Position numbers and translations under genes: made by a program. A stretch of 64,000 nt of DNA from Mucilaginibacter straminoryzae (GTDB lineage: Bacteria; Bacteroidota; Bacteroidia; Sphingobacteriales; Sphingobacteriaceae): assembly GCF_022953055.1 (NCBI RefSeq), contig NZ_JALJEJ010000006.1, forward strand, positions 62,001 to 126,000. The letters are read 5' to 3'. Under the pieces are notes generated by a model. The model was not told the origin of the DNA and ran no database searches. It worked only from the letters and a program-made list of their open reading frames with translations. Positions 7,439 to 17,085 of this stretch are shown one piece after another (position 1 is the stretch's first letter; each line of letters opens with the position of its first letter).

Positions 7439-10400
7439 ATGAAAAAAGCTTACTTGTTTTTTGTTCTCTCATTATTTGCCGGGGTGGGCGCAAAAGCGCA
7501 GGCTTCGCAGGCCTATTTTGCCTCTAACCCTGCCCTTACCCCCGACGGTAAAACCGTTATCTTCAGCTACGAGGGCGACCTCTGGAAGGCAGATATCGGC
7601 AACCCGGCGGCTGTTAGGCTTACCGCTATGCAAGGGCAGGAAACTAATCCGCGTGTTTCGCCAGACGGCCAATGGCTGGCATTTTCTTCTAACCAGTTTG
7701 GCAACAACGATGTCTACGTGATGCCTTTGGCCGGTGGCGAAATTAAACAGCTCACCTACCACGAGGCCAGCGACGAAGTGGATTCATGGAGCTGGGATTC
7801 AAAAACCATTTACTTTACTTCAGGACGATACAATGCATTTTCGGGTTATAAAGTAAGCCGTGAAGGCGGAACGCCTGTCCGCGTATTTGGTAATTACTTC
7901 AATACCATCCATGGCATTTTTGAACACCCAACAACGGGCGAGCTGTTTTTCAGCAACACCTGGGAAAGTTACCGCTTTCCTACGCGTAAACATTACAAAG
8001 GCGCGTACAACCCGGATATCCAATCATACAATCCTAAAACCAAAGCGTACAAGCAATATACCACCTGGCAGGGTAAAGATTTCTGGGCATCGCTGGATAA
8101 GAAAGGCGATATCTACTTTGTCTCTGACGAAGGCAACGAAGAATACAACCTGTACACCTTCGTAAACGGAAAGAAGACGCAACTCACCAATTTTAAAACG
8201 TCCATCAAACGTCCCATCGTTAGTGCTAACGGGGCAAAGGTGGCTTTCGAGCGCGATTACCAGTTGTATGTGTACGATGTGGCTTCTAAACAAACACAGA
8301 AACTTAACCTGAACATCTACCGCAATAATATTTTGCCAAAAGAGCAGGAGTTTGATGTAGCAGGCCATATCGAAGGTGCGGATATTTCTCCCGATGGCAA
8401 GAAGCTGGCGTATGTATCGCGCGGCGAGCTATTTGTCAGCGACGCAGATGGTAAGTTCATTCAGCATATTGATCGCGGCAACAGCGAGCGGGTGTTGGAA
8501 GTGAAGTGGATGCCGGATAATAAAACCCTAATCTATGCGCGTACCGTTGGCGGTTACCCAAATCTGTTTACGATCTCTGCCGCAGGAAACGGAAAAGAAA
8601 AGCAGTTAACTAATGACAAGCAAAGCGACCGCCTGCTGATCTTCAATAAAAAACGCACGCAAGGTGTTTATCTGAGCGGCCGTAACGAATTAAGGCTTTT
8701 CAACCCTGCCACTTTGGAAAGCAAAACTATTGTGAAAGACGAATTCTGGGGCTTCCAGAATACTCAGCCGCTTTTCTCGCCCAATGGCGACTACGTGGTG
8801 TACAATGCTTACCGCAACTTCGAGCTGGACGTTTTTGTGTATAACATCAATACAGGTAAAACCACCAACCTTACTAGCAGCGGTGTAACGGAAGCAGATC
8901 CATTCTGGTCGCCGGATGGCAGGTACATTTACTTTGCTTCTTCGCGCACCAAACCTGCTTATCCGTACGGTATGCAGGATGCTCATGTTTACCGCATGCC
9001 ACTACAGAAATTCGACGAAGACTACAAGCTGGATAAATTCAACGACCTGTTTAAAGAAGAGAAAAAAGAAGACCCGGCAAAACCAGCAGACCAGAAAGAT
9101 AAAAAGACCGGCGCCGCTAAACCCGTTTCGCAACAGCCTGCACCTAAACCCGCAGCCGACCTGGTTATTGATACGGAAGATATCATGAAGCGCCTGGAAA
9201 GGATCAGTCCGGATTTTGGCTCGCAAAGCTCGCCTTATGTTGTTCAAAAAGGGACTAAAACATTCGTATACTTCGTGTCAGACCAGGCCGAAGGACGCCG
9301 CGCACTTTACCGTACCACGTTGGAACCTTTCGAAAACAACAAGACTGAAAAGGTAGCCGGAGCGGAAAACTTGTTCAGCTACGATATCATTTCGGGAGGC
9401 GATAAATACTATGCTTTATTCGGCGGGAACATTTACAAACTGAACCTCGACCAGAACAAGGTAGACCGGGTAGACGTGAGCCTGAAATTTAACCGCAACC
9501 TGGAAGGCGAGTTCCGCCAGATGTTTGACGAATCATGGGCTGGACTGGAAGAGAATTACTACGACGGTAATTTCCACGGCGTAAACTGGAAGGCTATACA
9601 TGACGAGTATGCCGAATTTTTGCCTTACATTAATAACCGGGCAGACCTGCGTTTAATGTTGAATGACATGCTGGGCGAATTAAATTCTTCGCATATGGGC
9701 TTCAGCACCTTTGGTGCAGAGGAACGCACCAACCTGCGCTACCGCACAATGGAGACCGGTATTTTATTCGACAATAACAACCCGTATAAAGTAGCTGCTG
9801 TTGTTGACAACAGCAAGGCCGACCGTAAGGGAATAAACGTACAGCCCGGTGATAAACTTGTAGCGGTCGATGGCGTAAAGGTGGATGAAAACATGGACCG
9901 CGACGCCTACTTTACCAAACCTTCGCTGGATGATGAGTTGCAGCTCACCTTTGATCGCGCCGGGACTTCCGTTAATGTGAAGATCCACCCGGAAGCCAGT
10001 TATGAGCTGAAAGGCCAGCTTTACGACGACTGGATTGAGAACAACCGGAAAATGGTAGCAGAGAAAAGTAACGACCGCATTGCCTATGTGTATATGAAAG
10101 ATATGGGCGGGCCATCGTTAGAAAGCTTCCTGGAAGACATGGTGGACGAAGCCTATCGTAAAGATGCCCTCATCCTTGATCTGCGCTACAATACCGGTGG
10201 TAACGTGCATGATGCCGTATTACGTTTCCTGTCGCAGAAACCTTACCTGCAATGGCAATACCGCGGCGGCGTGCGCACGCAACAGCCTAATTTTGCCCCG
10301 GCTGCGAAACCGATCATACTGTTAGTGAATGAGCAAACGCTGAGCGATGGCGAGATGACAGCACAAGGATTCAAAGCGCTGGGCTTGGGTAAGATCATCG

Positions 10401-10627
10401 GCACGGAAACCTACCGCTGGATCATCTTTACCAGTGCGAAAGGCCTTGTGGATGGATCAAGCTACCGCATACCCGCCTGGGGATGTTTTACCCTTGATGG
10501 CAAAGACATTGAGCATGAAGGGGTGAAACCGGATATTACGGTAAACACCACCTTTACAGACCGGTTGAACAATACCGACCCGCAGATAGACCGCGCTGTT
10601 TCAGAGATTATGAAGCAGCTGAAATAA
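7439..10627 (+). CDS. Tricorn-like S41 peptidase, exported
   Basis: A 1062-residue protein with a signal peptide (residues 1-21). It has N-terminal PD40/beta-propeller repeats with the recurring S-P-D-G pattern (about residues 25-530), a Lys/Pro-rich linker (about 538-574), a C1 region, a PDZ domain (about 775-855) and a C-terminal S41 peptidase domain. The Tricorn active site is recognisable: H752 in N-S-S-H-M-G-F, the nucleophile S969 followed by D970 in T-L-S-D-G-E, and an acidic residue near 1025-1027. Tricorn enzymes cut oligopeptides made by other proteases; here the signal peptide places it in the periplasm or outer envelope. It is monocistronic, with its own terminator. Confidence 0.93.
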   Translation: MKKAYLFFVLSLFAGVGAKAQASQAYFASNPALTPDGKTVIFSYEGDLWKADIGNPAAVRLTAMQGQETNPRVSPDGQWLAFSSNQFGNNDVYVMPLAGGEIKQLTYHEASDEVDSWSWDSKTIYFTSGRYNAFSGYKVSREGGTPVRVFGNYFNTIHGIFEHPTTGELFFSNTWESYRFPTRKHYKGAYNPDIQSYNPKTKAYKQYTTWQGKDFWASLDKKGDIYFVSDEGNEEYNLYTFVNGKKTQLTNFKTSIKRPIVSANGAKVAFERDYQLYVYDVASKQTQKLNLNIYRNNILPKEQEFDVAGHIEGADISPDGKKLAYVSRGELFVSDADGKFIQHIDRGNSERVLEVKWMPDNKTLIYARTVGGYPNLFTISAAGNGKEKQLTNDKQSDRLLIFNKKRTQGVYLSGRNELRLFNPATLESKTIVKDEFWGFQNTQPLFSPNGDYVVYNAYRNFELDVFVYNINTGKTTNLTSSGVTEADPFWSPDGRYIYFASSRTKPAYPYGMQDAHVYRMPLQKFDEDYKLDKFNDLFKEEKKEDPAKPADQKDKKTGAAKPVSQQPAPKPAADLVIDTEDIMKRLERISPDFGSQSSPYVVQKGTKTFVYFVSDQAEGRRALYRTTLEPFENNKTEKVAGAENLFSYDIISGGDKYYALFGGNIYKLNLDQNKVDRVDVSLKFNRNLEGEFRQMFDESWAGLEENYYDGNFHGVNWKAIHDEYAEFLPYINNRADLRLMLNDMLGELNSSHMGFSTFGAEERTNLRYRTMETGILFDNNNPYKVAAVVDNSKADRKGINVQPGDKLVAVDGVKVDENMDRDAYFTKPSLDDELQLTFDRAGTSVNVKIHPEASYELKGQLYDDWIENNRKMVAEKSNDRIAYVYMKDMGGPSLESFLEDMVDEAYRKDALILDLRYNTGGNVHDAVLRFLSQKPYLQWQYRGGVRTQQPNFAPAAKPIILLVNEQTLSDGEMTAQGFKALGLGKIIGTETYRWIIFTSAKGLVDGSSYRIPAWGCFTLDGKDIEHEGVKPDITVNTTFTDRLNNTDPQIDRAVSEIMKQLK

Positions 10628-10630
10628 TTA

Positions 10631-10662
10631 GATCGGGGGCGGTAAAACGCTCCCGATTTTTT
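10631..10662 (+). terminator. Rho-independent terminator of the Tricorn-like gene
   Basis: A 10-bp stem (ATCGGGGGCG / CGCTCCCGAT, one G-T type mismatch) with a six-base loop, followed by a run of six T. It starts four bases after the stop codon. Confidence 0.9.
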
Positions 10663-10679
10663 GTTTATTTGTGCGACTA

Positions 10680-11426
10680 ATGAACACCGAACTTACCGAC
10701 AAAAGCTTCTGGGCAAACTATTGGGAATCGAAAAAGGGACTGGCTTTTAAGGTTCCGGTTAACCATACGTTTTATAAAGTAATCCGCCGCATTACCGGTA
10801 AAAACAAAATTGAAAGCGCCATTGAACTGGGTGGCTTCCCCGGCTATTACGCTATTTTTCTTAAAAATTACTTCGGGGTGAATGCGTCGCTGTTCGATTA
10901 TTACATTCATCCGCAGATACTACATGAAGTACTTGCGGCAAACCAGCTTTCCGAAAATGACATCCCGGCTATCGAGGGCGATATCTTTAGCTACAGCCCA
11001 AAGAAACAGTATGATTTAGTGCTGTCCTGCGGGTTGATCGAGCATTTTACAGATACCCGCGACATCATATCGCGCCATGTTGATTTTGTTAAACCCGGTG
11101 GTTCCCTGCTCATCACCCTTCCTAACTTTACGGGCGTTAACGGCTGGATGCAGCGCAAGTTCGACCCGGAGAATTACAGCAAGCATAACATAGACTGCAT
11201 GGATCCTAAACTACTGGCAGACCACGCCAAGGCTTTAGGCTTAAAAAACGTACGTTCCTGCTATTATGGCAAGTTTACCATCTGGTTAGAAAACAAGGCA
11301 CAGCAGCCTAGTTCTGTAAAGGCATTGTTTAAACTGATCTGGCTTACCGGCAAAATTTTCACCAAGATTATTCCCATTGACAGCAAGCAGCTTTCGCCGT
11401 ATATTGTGCTAACAGCAACAAAATAA
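10680..11426 (+). CDS. Class I SAM-dependent methyltransferase
   Basis: A 248-residue protein with a Rossmann methyltransferase core. Motif I is the segment A-I-E-L-G-G-F-P-G-Y-Y-A near residue 45, with an acidic residue at D-I-F near residue 100, and the post-motif S-C-G-L-I-E-H-F and P-G-G-S-L-L-I-T-L-P further on. The substrate is unknown. A GTG nine bases upstream is in frame, but it lies just after the Tricorn terminator; the ATG at 10680 is preferred. The stop is one base before the rhomboid start codon, suggesting co-transcription. Confidence 0.85.
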   Translation: MNTELTDKSFWANYWESKKGLAFKVPVNHTFYKVIRRITGKNKIESAIELGGFPGYYAIFLKNYFGVNASLFDYYIHPQILHEVLAANQLSENDIPAIEGDIFSYSPKKQYDLVLSCGLIEHFTDTRDIISRHVDFVKPGGSLLITLPNFTGVNGWMQRKFDPENYSKHNIDCMDPKLLADHAKALGLKNVRSCYYGKFTIWLENKAQQPSSVKALFKLIWLTGKIFTKIIPIDSKQLSPYIVLTATK

Positions 11427-11427
11427 T

Positions 11428-12951
11428 ATGGCCTGGGGAATTTCTCCTCGAAAACTCGAAGTGGTGCCTTTAGGCGCTTACAGCGCCGACCACTACCTTA
11501 CCTTACTTTATCACGCAATGCAAAACATGGGTTGGCACATCAGCTATTTCGACCATGATGGCATTATCGCCTACACCAATATTTCCTGGGCTTCTTATGC
11601 AGAGGAAGTCTCTGCAAGAATTCGCGGTAATATGGTCGTGATAAAAAGTGAGTGCGTGGGCTACCAGGGGTTGTTTACAGACTATGGTAAAAACGAAAAG
11701 AACCTGGAACTGCTGTTTGGCGAAATTGACGTACGCGAAGTTGTTTTAAGGGCCGAAATGGAAGAAAGCGTGCAAAAACTAATGGATAGCGTGCCCGAAA
11801 ATCAGTTTGTACAATTAGCCGATCCGCCGCTCGCCGCCAAAGAAGATCTGCGCTTCCTGCCGGACTGGTTTGTGCCGACTAAGAAGTATTTAGTTACGCC
11901 TGTTCTGGTTTATCTGAACATCCTGGCTTTTATCGCCTCGTCTTTAGCTATCGCAGTATCTACTATTAAATTTCTAAATTCTAAAGAGATCCGTTACGAC
12001 GACCGCTCGCCAATCGACGACATCTATCTGGCAGTAGGCATTAACGGACGCACCCCTGTTTTGCATGGAGAAGTTTGGCGACTGATCACGGGTACCTTCT
12101 TACATGGGGGCTTTATGCACCTGCTTGGCAACATGATTGTATTGGTTTACATCGGCTCGCTGATTGAATGGAAACTGGGCCGATGGAACTTCCTGTTTCT
12201 GTACCTGTTTACCGGCATCGTTGCCAGCATGACTTCGGTATTATGGCATACAGATGGTTACGCACTCGGTGCTTCGGGTGCCATATTTGGCCTGTTTGGC
12301 ATTTTGCTGGCTTTACTAAGTACTGATTTTTACGAACGCAATGCCCGCAGGGCATTATTGATCAGTACCGGTATTTTTGTAGCGTTCCATATCCTTCCCT
12401 TAGGAAAGGGGATTGATCATGCGGCTCATTTTGGCGGGCTTATCTCTGGTTATGTGTTTGGCTGGATCGCTTACTTTGGGTTAAAGAAGAACAGAAAAGG
12501 CGTTAATACGATCACCGCAGGTTTAGTATCCGCGGTTCTCAGCGTTTTATTTGTTGTCATTGGTATGGCGACGGCAAAAGATTACCAGTTGAAGGAATAC
12601 AAGCAACTGGTGGATAAAAGTGAAAACTACAGCCGCAACCTGTACGCCGAATTCTATGACGATAGTTTGGTAACCCGTGACCAAAAGCTGGCGCTTTTTA
12701 AGCGCAAAACATTACCGCAGATCAAGCTGCTTCAAAATCTGGAAGGGCAATATCTGAAACTCACGCTTCCAGAGAAAGAACGTAAAGAAGCCAGTTACCG
12801 GGCACAGATTGTTAAGTTACAGGCGAAATATTTTGGGCTGCTTTATCGCGAGTTTGAAGAGAAGACACCGAAATACCGGCCGCAGATTATTGCTGCAACT
12901 GATTCTATTAACAAATTGCGGGCAAAGTGGACAGAGGACGATAAACGCTAA
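11428..12951 (+). CDS. Rhomboid-family intramembrane serine protease with soluble N- and C-terminal regions
   Basis: A 507-residue protein. Residues 1-155 are soluble and resemble no domain I can name. The rhomboid core (about 160-380) has six or more membrane helices, the H-x-x-x-N element in the segment with H-L-L-G-N-M, the nucleophile S283 in G-A-S-G-A, and the catalytic H334 in D-H-A-A-H-F-G-G. Residues 390-507 form a charged, probably helical tail. Rhomboids cut transmembrane substrates within the bilayer. It ends convergently, overlapping the next minus-strand gene by four bases. Confidence 0.93.
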   Translation: MAWGISPRKLEVVPLGAYSADHYLTLLYHAMQNMGWHISYFDHDGIIAYTNISWASYAEEVSARIRGNMVVIKSECVGYQGLFTDYGKNEKNLELLFGEIDVREVVLRAEMEESVQKLMDSVPENQFVQLADPPLAAKEDLRFLPDWFVPTKKYLVTPVLVYLNILAFIASSLAIAVSTIKFLNSKEIRYDDRSPIDDIYLAVGINGRTPVLHGEVWRLITGTFLHGGFMHLLGNMIVLVYIGSLIEWKLGRWNFLFLYLFTGIVASMTSVLWHTDGYALGASGAIFGLFGILLALLSTDFYERNARRALLISTGIFVAFHILPLGKGIDHAAHFGGLISGYVFGWIAYFGLKKNRKGVNTITAGLVSAVLSVLFVVIGMATAKDYQLKEYKQLVDKSENYSRNLYAEFYDDSLVTRDQKLALFKRKTLPQIKLLQNLEGQYLKLTLPEKERKEASYRAQIVKLQAKYFGLLYREFEEKTPKYRPQIIAATDSINKLRAKWTEDDKR

Positions 12952-13850
12952 CTTTTAACCCGCTGGCGGATAAAACGTACCGCACGCTGCCATAAATTAC
13001 CTTTGCGGTTTTTAAGGAAATGTTTGATGGCGCGGTAAGCGTCTGTATTTTCTTTCAGATCATCGGGGAAATAGGTAACCGGCTTACGCGAGATATGCAC
13101 CTGGTACATCTCTTCCTGGTTTGAATGTACGCCGCTGCCATCATGCCCGATGTTCTGGATCAGTGAGTGCGAAGGATTGAGCGTTAAGCCGTTCTTCAGA
13201 AATATGGAGGCATACCAGCGTATGGCCCATGAATTGTTTTTGCCGGCCTTAAACTGTAGCATCTGTTTCCAGAAGTTCATGGTGCCTTCAATAGAAAAAG
13301 CACGGATCTTCTCGCGGTCGAATTGTTTCATCAGTACATCAACATCCGGCTCAAAGTTTTTCCAGGCGCGTGCCCAGGTAGCCCAGCCCCAGCTGGTGGC
13401 AGCACGATAAAAGAAAGTTTCGGGCAGCTCAGGGCTTTTTAAATCGTACATGTAAGCACCAATGTGCATTACCTGTTCCTGGTGCTGGTAGCGTTGCAGG
13501 GCTTCGTTAAAATATTGCAGCGTGTATGGTGATGAAAGCAAATCATCTTCAAATACAATGACCTTTCCGTAATCATTCACCAACTGCGTCACCCCGGAAA
13601 TAATGGAATTAGCCAGTCCCATATTCTGTTCACGGGCAATGATCCTGACAGCCTTAAAACCTGTCACCTGTTCGGCTATCCGTCTCACCTCGTCCACCTT
13701 CGCTGCATCTGCTTCTGTTTTAGCGGCATCAGAAAAAATATATAAGCGCGACTCGTCTGCCAGCAGGTTTTTTTGCAGATAGCTCAAGGTGCGACGCGTA
13801 TGTTCGGGCCGGTTATAAACAAAAAGCGCTATCGGGGCCAGGTTTTGCAT
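12948..13850 (-). CDS. GT-A-like glycosyltransferase (sugar transferase)
   Basis: A 300-residue protein beginning A-P-I-A-L-F-V-Y-N-R-P-E-H, typical of a GT-A fold subgroup of glycosyltransferases, with a metal-binding type motif V-I-V-F-E-D-D-L near residue 98 and a conserved W-G-W-A-T-W-A-R-A-W near residue 153. The basic C-terminus suggests peripheral membrane association. It is last in a minus-strand set of flippase, methyltransferase and this transferase, consistent with surface-glycan synthesis. Donor and acceptor are unknown. Confidence 0.82.
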   Translation of the reverse strand: MQNLAPIALFVYNRPEHTRRTLSYLQKNLLADESRLYIFSDAAKTEADAAKVDEVRRIAEQVTGFKAVRIIAREQNMGLANSIISGVTQLVNDYGKVIVFEDDLLSSPYTLQYFNEALQRYQHQEQVMHIGAYMYDLKSPELPETFFYRAATSWGWATWARAWKNFEPDVDVLMKQFDREKIRAFSIEGTMNFWKQMLQFKAGKNNSWAIRWYASIFLKNGLTLNPSHSLIQNIGHDGSGVHSNQEEMYQVHISRKPVTYFPDDLKENTDAYRAIKHFLKNRKGNLWQRAVRFIRQRVKS

Positions 13851-13855
13851 ACAGG

Positions 13856-14503
13856 TTATATACCCAGGCAGTTGTTGTCTTTGTAGAAAATAGATGTTGA
13901 TTTACGGTAGAATAACCCCGGCGAAATACCGCTGAATGGTAATTCGCGGAAACCGTTCTCTTTCAGGAAATCTATACCGGGCTGGTAAAACTCGCGCTCA
14001 GAATCGTCCAGCACTACAACCCCATTTTCAGAAAGTGCTGCTACGGCCTGCTTGCAGCAGTTTACACGGTCGCGGCCGTCAACAATGATGATGTCGAATT
14101 GCTCACCGAGCTTCACCGGCATGCGGCAGTAATCTCCATCCTTATGCAACTCACAAAAAATGATCTCGGAGTTTTCGGGGCGATTGTTCAATATGGTTTC
14201 GTACCAGCCTTTGTCATGTTCAACTGAAACCACAATCCCGGCAGACTTGGCATAAAAGAAAGTGGAGTTGCCCGAGCCGAATTCGAAGATGGCATGCTGC
14301 TTACCAATCCGGTCTTTAATAAAATCGATAAAACTGTAAGTTACCCAAGGGATAGGATTACCCTCGGCATCTACCGGCTTCTGGTTATCAAAAGCATTAA
14401 ACCAGCCAATTTCATTCAGGTAGCCCTTACCATTAAAAGATAGCAGCGAACGAAGGCGTTTGGGCTTTGCGGCCAGATCCAGAAGTGAGGTTAAGATATT
14501 CAA
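13856..14503 (-). CDS. SAM-dependent methyltransferase-like protein of the glycan cluster
   Basis: A 215-residue protein with a motif-I-like segment F-E-F-G-S-G-N-S-T (about residues 73-81), followed by V-S-V-E-H-D and the post-motif F-D-I-I-I-V-D-G-R-D. This fits class I methyltransferases acting on small molecules or glycans. Its ATG overlaps the stop of the upstream flippase gene by four bases (ATGA), and the following transferase starts five bases after its stop, so the three form one operon. It may methylate a sugar of the exported glycan; that is inference. Confidence 0.75.
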   Translation of the reverse strand: MNILTSLLDLAAKPKRLRSLLSFNGKGYLNEIGWFNAFDNQKPVDAEGNPIPWVTYSFIDFIKDRIGKQHAIFEFGSGNSTFFYAKSAGIVVSVEHDKGWYETILNNRPENSEIIFCELHKDGDYCRMPVKLGEQFDIIIVDGRDRVNCCKQAVAALSENGVVVLDDSEREFYQPGIDFLKENGFRELPFSGISPGLFYRKSTSIFYKDNNCLGI

Positions 14504-15816
14504 CGTTTTATCAGTTTTTTAAAAAGCGAAATTAGGAATAATGATTTTAACATCATGTAGCCCTGCTGTCGGGTTTTAGGAATTACCAATACAAAAAATG
14601 TAGCGCTGGCGTAAGCGATCAGCGTAGCAATGGCAGCTCCCATCATACCCATCCGGGGTATTAAGATCAAATTCAGCAAAATGTTTACAACCGCGCCAAA
14701 TCCGGTACGGATGAACGTTAATTTGTTATAATTCTCCGTAATGAGGTACTGGCTACTGGCTACACCAAGAAACACAAACACGCCAGACCAGATATGGACA
14801 GATAATACCGGCGCGGCGTAAGCATACTCTTTCGTATAGAGCTTATAGATCAGCGGCGCGGCAAACGTGATCACCAATGCAGCCGGGAAGCTCAGATAAA
14901 CCATCAGGTCGTACAGGTTCTGGATGCGTTTTTTATAGCGTTCGGGATCGTCGCGCCGGGCATTTAGTATCGCCGGGAACAGCGAAGAAACAATTACTGA
15001 AGGGATAAAATTCCAGGCTTCGCTTAAGGTGGCTACCGTGGCGTAAGCGCCGGCCTCTTTCACCCCTACCATGTTCTGCAGCATCAGCTGGTCTATCCGC
15101 ATATACACAGAAACCATAATGCCCGAGATAATCAGCGGCCACGAATAGCTAAGGAGTTTCTTAGCCAGTGAGTTATCCCAATTCCAGTCCAGGATGTTTC
15201 TGTCCGGCGTTTGATAGGCCATAAAATAACCTACAGAAAGTAAGGCGATGTCAATAACGTAAGCAAATACAAACAGCTCTAAAGGCTGCTTCATTATAAT
15301 CAGTGAAACTTTAATCGCGGCTGAAATCAGGTTACCAATCACCTGCACCCGCATAATATATTGCGATTGTACCTGCGACTGGAAATAGGAATCGATAACG
15401 TTAAACGACTGTATGATCCCGGTAAAGGATAAAATAAATACAAAGCTGTACGGCGTGGCTTTAGCCGGATAAATAGCATAAGCCAGGTAAATGAGCGGAA
15501 GGCAGGCCAAACCGGCTACCACCTTTAACCAAAGCGAAGTGCCTAAAATGGTATCGCGTTTCTCGGGGAACTGGTGTAGTTCTTTAACAATAAACTGATC
15601 AAGCCCCAATGTGGCAATAGCTGAAAAGAAATAGATATAATTGATGCCACCGGTAAGGATACCATTTTTTGCAGGTAGTAAATAGCGGGCGACCAATATG
15701 CTAACCACCATTTTAATTCCCAGACTGCCTACCTTACCTAAAAAGAGCCATCCGGTATTTTTAAAATACTTTTCGAGCGCCTGCTGGTCAAAACCTTTAA
15801 TGTTAGGTATACGCAT
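14500..15816 (-). CDS. Polysaccharide flippase (Wzx/MATE-like)
   Basis: A 438-residue integral membrane protein with about 12-14 hydrophobic helices and the MOP superfamily pattern, including an N-terminal G-x-x-x-x-K-x-x-x-x and a central S-W-P-L-I-I-S-G-I-M-V-S-V-Y-M-R-I-D-Q-L-M-L segment typical of O-antigen flippases. It would move undecaprenyl-linked oligosaccharides across the inner membrane. It is first in a three-gene minus-strand operon. Its start codon lies at the left edge of a tandem duplication whose second copy begins near 16492. Confidence 0.92.
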   Translation of the reverse strand: MRIPNIKGFDQQALEKYFKNTGWLFLGKVGSLGIKMVVSILVARYLLPAKNGILTGGINYIYFFSAIATLGLDQFIVKELHQFPEKRDTILGTSLWLKVVAGLACLPLIYLAYAIYPAKATPYSFVFILSFTGIIQSFNVIDSYFQSQVQSQYIMRVQVIGNLISAAIKVSLIIMKQPLELFVFAYVIDIALLSVGYFMAYQTPDRNILDWNWDNSLAKKLLSYSWPLIISGIMVSVYMRIDQLMLQNMVGVKEAGAYATVATLSEAWNFIPSVIVSSLFPAILNARRDDPERYKKRIQNLYDLMVYLSFPAALVITFAAPLIYKLYTKEYAYAAPVLSVHIWSGVFVFLGVASSQYLITENYNKLTFIRTGFGAVVNILLNLILIPRMGMMGAAIATLIAYASATFFVLVIPKTRQQGYMMLKSLFLISLFKKLIKR

Positions 15817-15952
15817 GAAGGTGTAAAGTTATAAAAAAGCGTATTAGCAGGTTAATAACCTGGCGTACAACCTGCGAAATTGCAATTAATTATCAGGTAA
15901 TATTCTTTTCTGATAGCGTAATACTTAAATTTAGGGAAACAATCTAAACACC

Positions 15953-16402
15953 ATGGAACAAGAACTTACAAAATCTACCAGATCAAGAATTTCTGTTAAA
16001 GAAGCTATTCAGCAGGCCAAAAACTGGCGAGACTTTATTTTTTCACACGTGGATAGCGCTTTATCGGCCAAAATCCCTAAAGCTGTTTATATCTCCAGGA
16101 CAGATATACAGGATCTTTACAAAGAGATGGAAGGCGACCCTAACCTGGTTGGCGTGAGGGCTTATTTCACACTAAAGTACCCCTGGACCAGAAAACAAAA
16201 GAATCACCTGAAATTTGTTTTGGTGCCCGTAAAAAATGTGCCAGGGTATAGCCACGGTAAAGATATTCTTACGGTTTCGCCAATAAAGGGTGACGGGGAT
16301 GGCGACTCTGATCTGTACGATTTCACTAAACCTTGCCCTGATTACTGTGACACAAAAAGTGAAATGTTCGGACCATCGATATACTTGCCGGAAGCTGAAT
16401 AA
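15953..16402 (+). CDS. Uncharacterised protein, copy 1 of a duplicated pair
   Basis: A 149-residue soluble protein without signal peptide or membrane segment. It shares most of its length with the product of 16630-17070: R-I-x-V-x-E-A-I-Q, N-W-R-D-F-I, K-I-P-K-A-V-Y-I-S-R, L-V-G-x-R-A-Y-F-T-L-K-Y-P-W, K-F-V-L-V-P-V and the C-terminal S-D-L-Y-D-F-T-K-P-C-P-D-Y-C-D. The conserved C-P-D-Y-C pair could bind a metal, which is speculative. I recognise no family. Copy 1 has a Gly/Asp-rich insertion (G-D-G-D-G-D-S-D) before the C-terminal motif. Confidence 0.8.
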   Translation: MEQELTKSTRSRISVKEAIQQAKNWRDFIFSHVDSALSAKIPKAVYISRTDIQDLYKEMEGDPNLVGVRAYFTLKYPWTRKQKNHLKFVLVPVKNVPGYSHGKDILTVSPIKGDGDGDSDLYDFTKPCPDYCDTKSEMFGPSIYLPEAE

Positions 16403-16412
16403 TACGGCAGCC

Positions 16413-16505
16413 TTATGTTTATTACCCTACCTCACACCAGCCCCGGCAAGTACAATTTTGCAGATAGGGGCTGGCTTTATATACTTTATACGGATGACTG
16501 TGTAA
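16413..16505 (+). pseudogene. Truncated 5' remnant of the membrane gene at 17086
   Basis: Read in the frame through 16431-16503, the translation contains [15 protein letters not shown], against [15 protein letters not shown] at residues 18-32 of the intact protein. Similarity stops after the Y-F and the sequence then passes directly into the upstream region of the second unit. It has no usable start in the matching frame and is the scar of the tandem duplication. Confidence 0.8.
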
Positions 16506-16629
16506 AGTCAAAAAAAGTACGTTAACAGGTTACTAACCTGTGCCACAACCGATGAAAATGCAATTATTTATCGGGTAATATTCGTTTCTGATAGCGTAAT
16601 ACCTAAATTTAGGGCACAATCTAAGCACC

Positions 16630-17070
16630 ATGAAACAAGACCTAACAAAAGCAACAAGAGTAAGAATCCCGGTTGAAGAAGCTATTCAGGAGGCACAAAA
16701 CTGGCGTGATTTTATCGGCCCGCAGGTAAGCGCCTCTTCTCAACCAAAAATCCCAAAAGCGGTATATATATCAAGAGACGATATTATGGCGCTTGCAAAA
16801 GAATTCCAAAATAATGAGAACCTGGTGGGAACACGCGCTTATTTTACACTTAAATATCCTTGGTCTGAAGATATCAAGAATGAAATTAAGTTTGTACTGG
16901 TACCCGTAGCAGCTGAAGAAGGTTATCCTGCAGGGAAAGACATGCTTTATATTCCTGATGCCAAAGAATATGGCGGCGGCCCGGCAGAGTCTGATCTGTA
17001 TGATTTTACAAAGCCTTGTCCTGATTATTGCGATACACAAAGTGCAATGTACGGAGAAGCAATAGTATAA
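16630..17070 (+). CDS. Uncharacterised protein, copy 2 of a duplicated pair
   Basis: A 146-residue paralogue of the protein at 15953-16402, with the same conserved blocks and the same C-terminal D-L-Y-D-F-T-K-P-C-P-D-Y-C-D. It keeps the original gene order, lying 15 bases before the multi-span membrane protein gene and then a hybrid histidine kinase. This position suggests a shared transcript and possibly a shared signalling role, but nothing in the sequence gives a biochemical function. Copy 2 has a Gly-rich turn (Y-G-G-G-P) where copy 1 has a Gly/Asp insertion. Confidence 0.8.
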   Translation: MKQDLTKATRVRIPVEEAIQEAQNWRDFIGPQVSASSQPKIPKAVYISRDDIMALAKEFQNNENLVGTRAYFTLKYPWSEDIKNEIKFVLVPVAAEEGYPAGKDMLYIPDAKEYGGGPAESDLYDFTKPCPDYCDTQSAMYGEAIV

Positions 17071-17085
17071 GCCCTGAGATAAGAA

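Noticed and set aside
15953..17070. Toxin-antitoxin or immunity pair for the duplicated small genes
   Set aside because: The two products are paralogues created by tandem duplication, not a toxin with a dissimilar antitoxin, and no toxin motif is visible.
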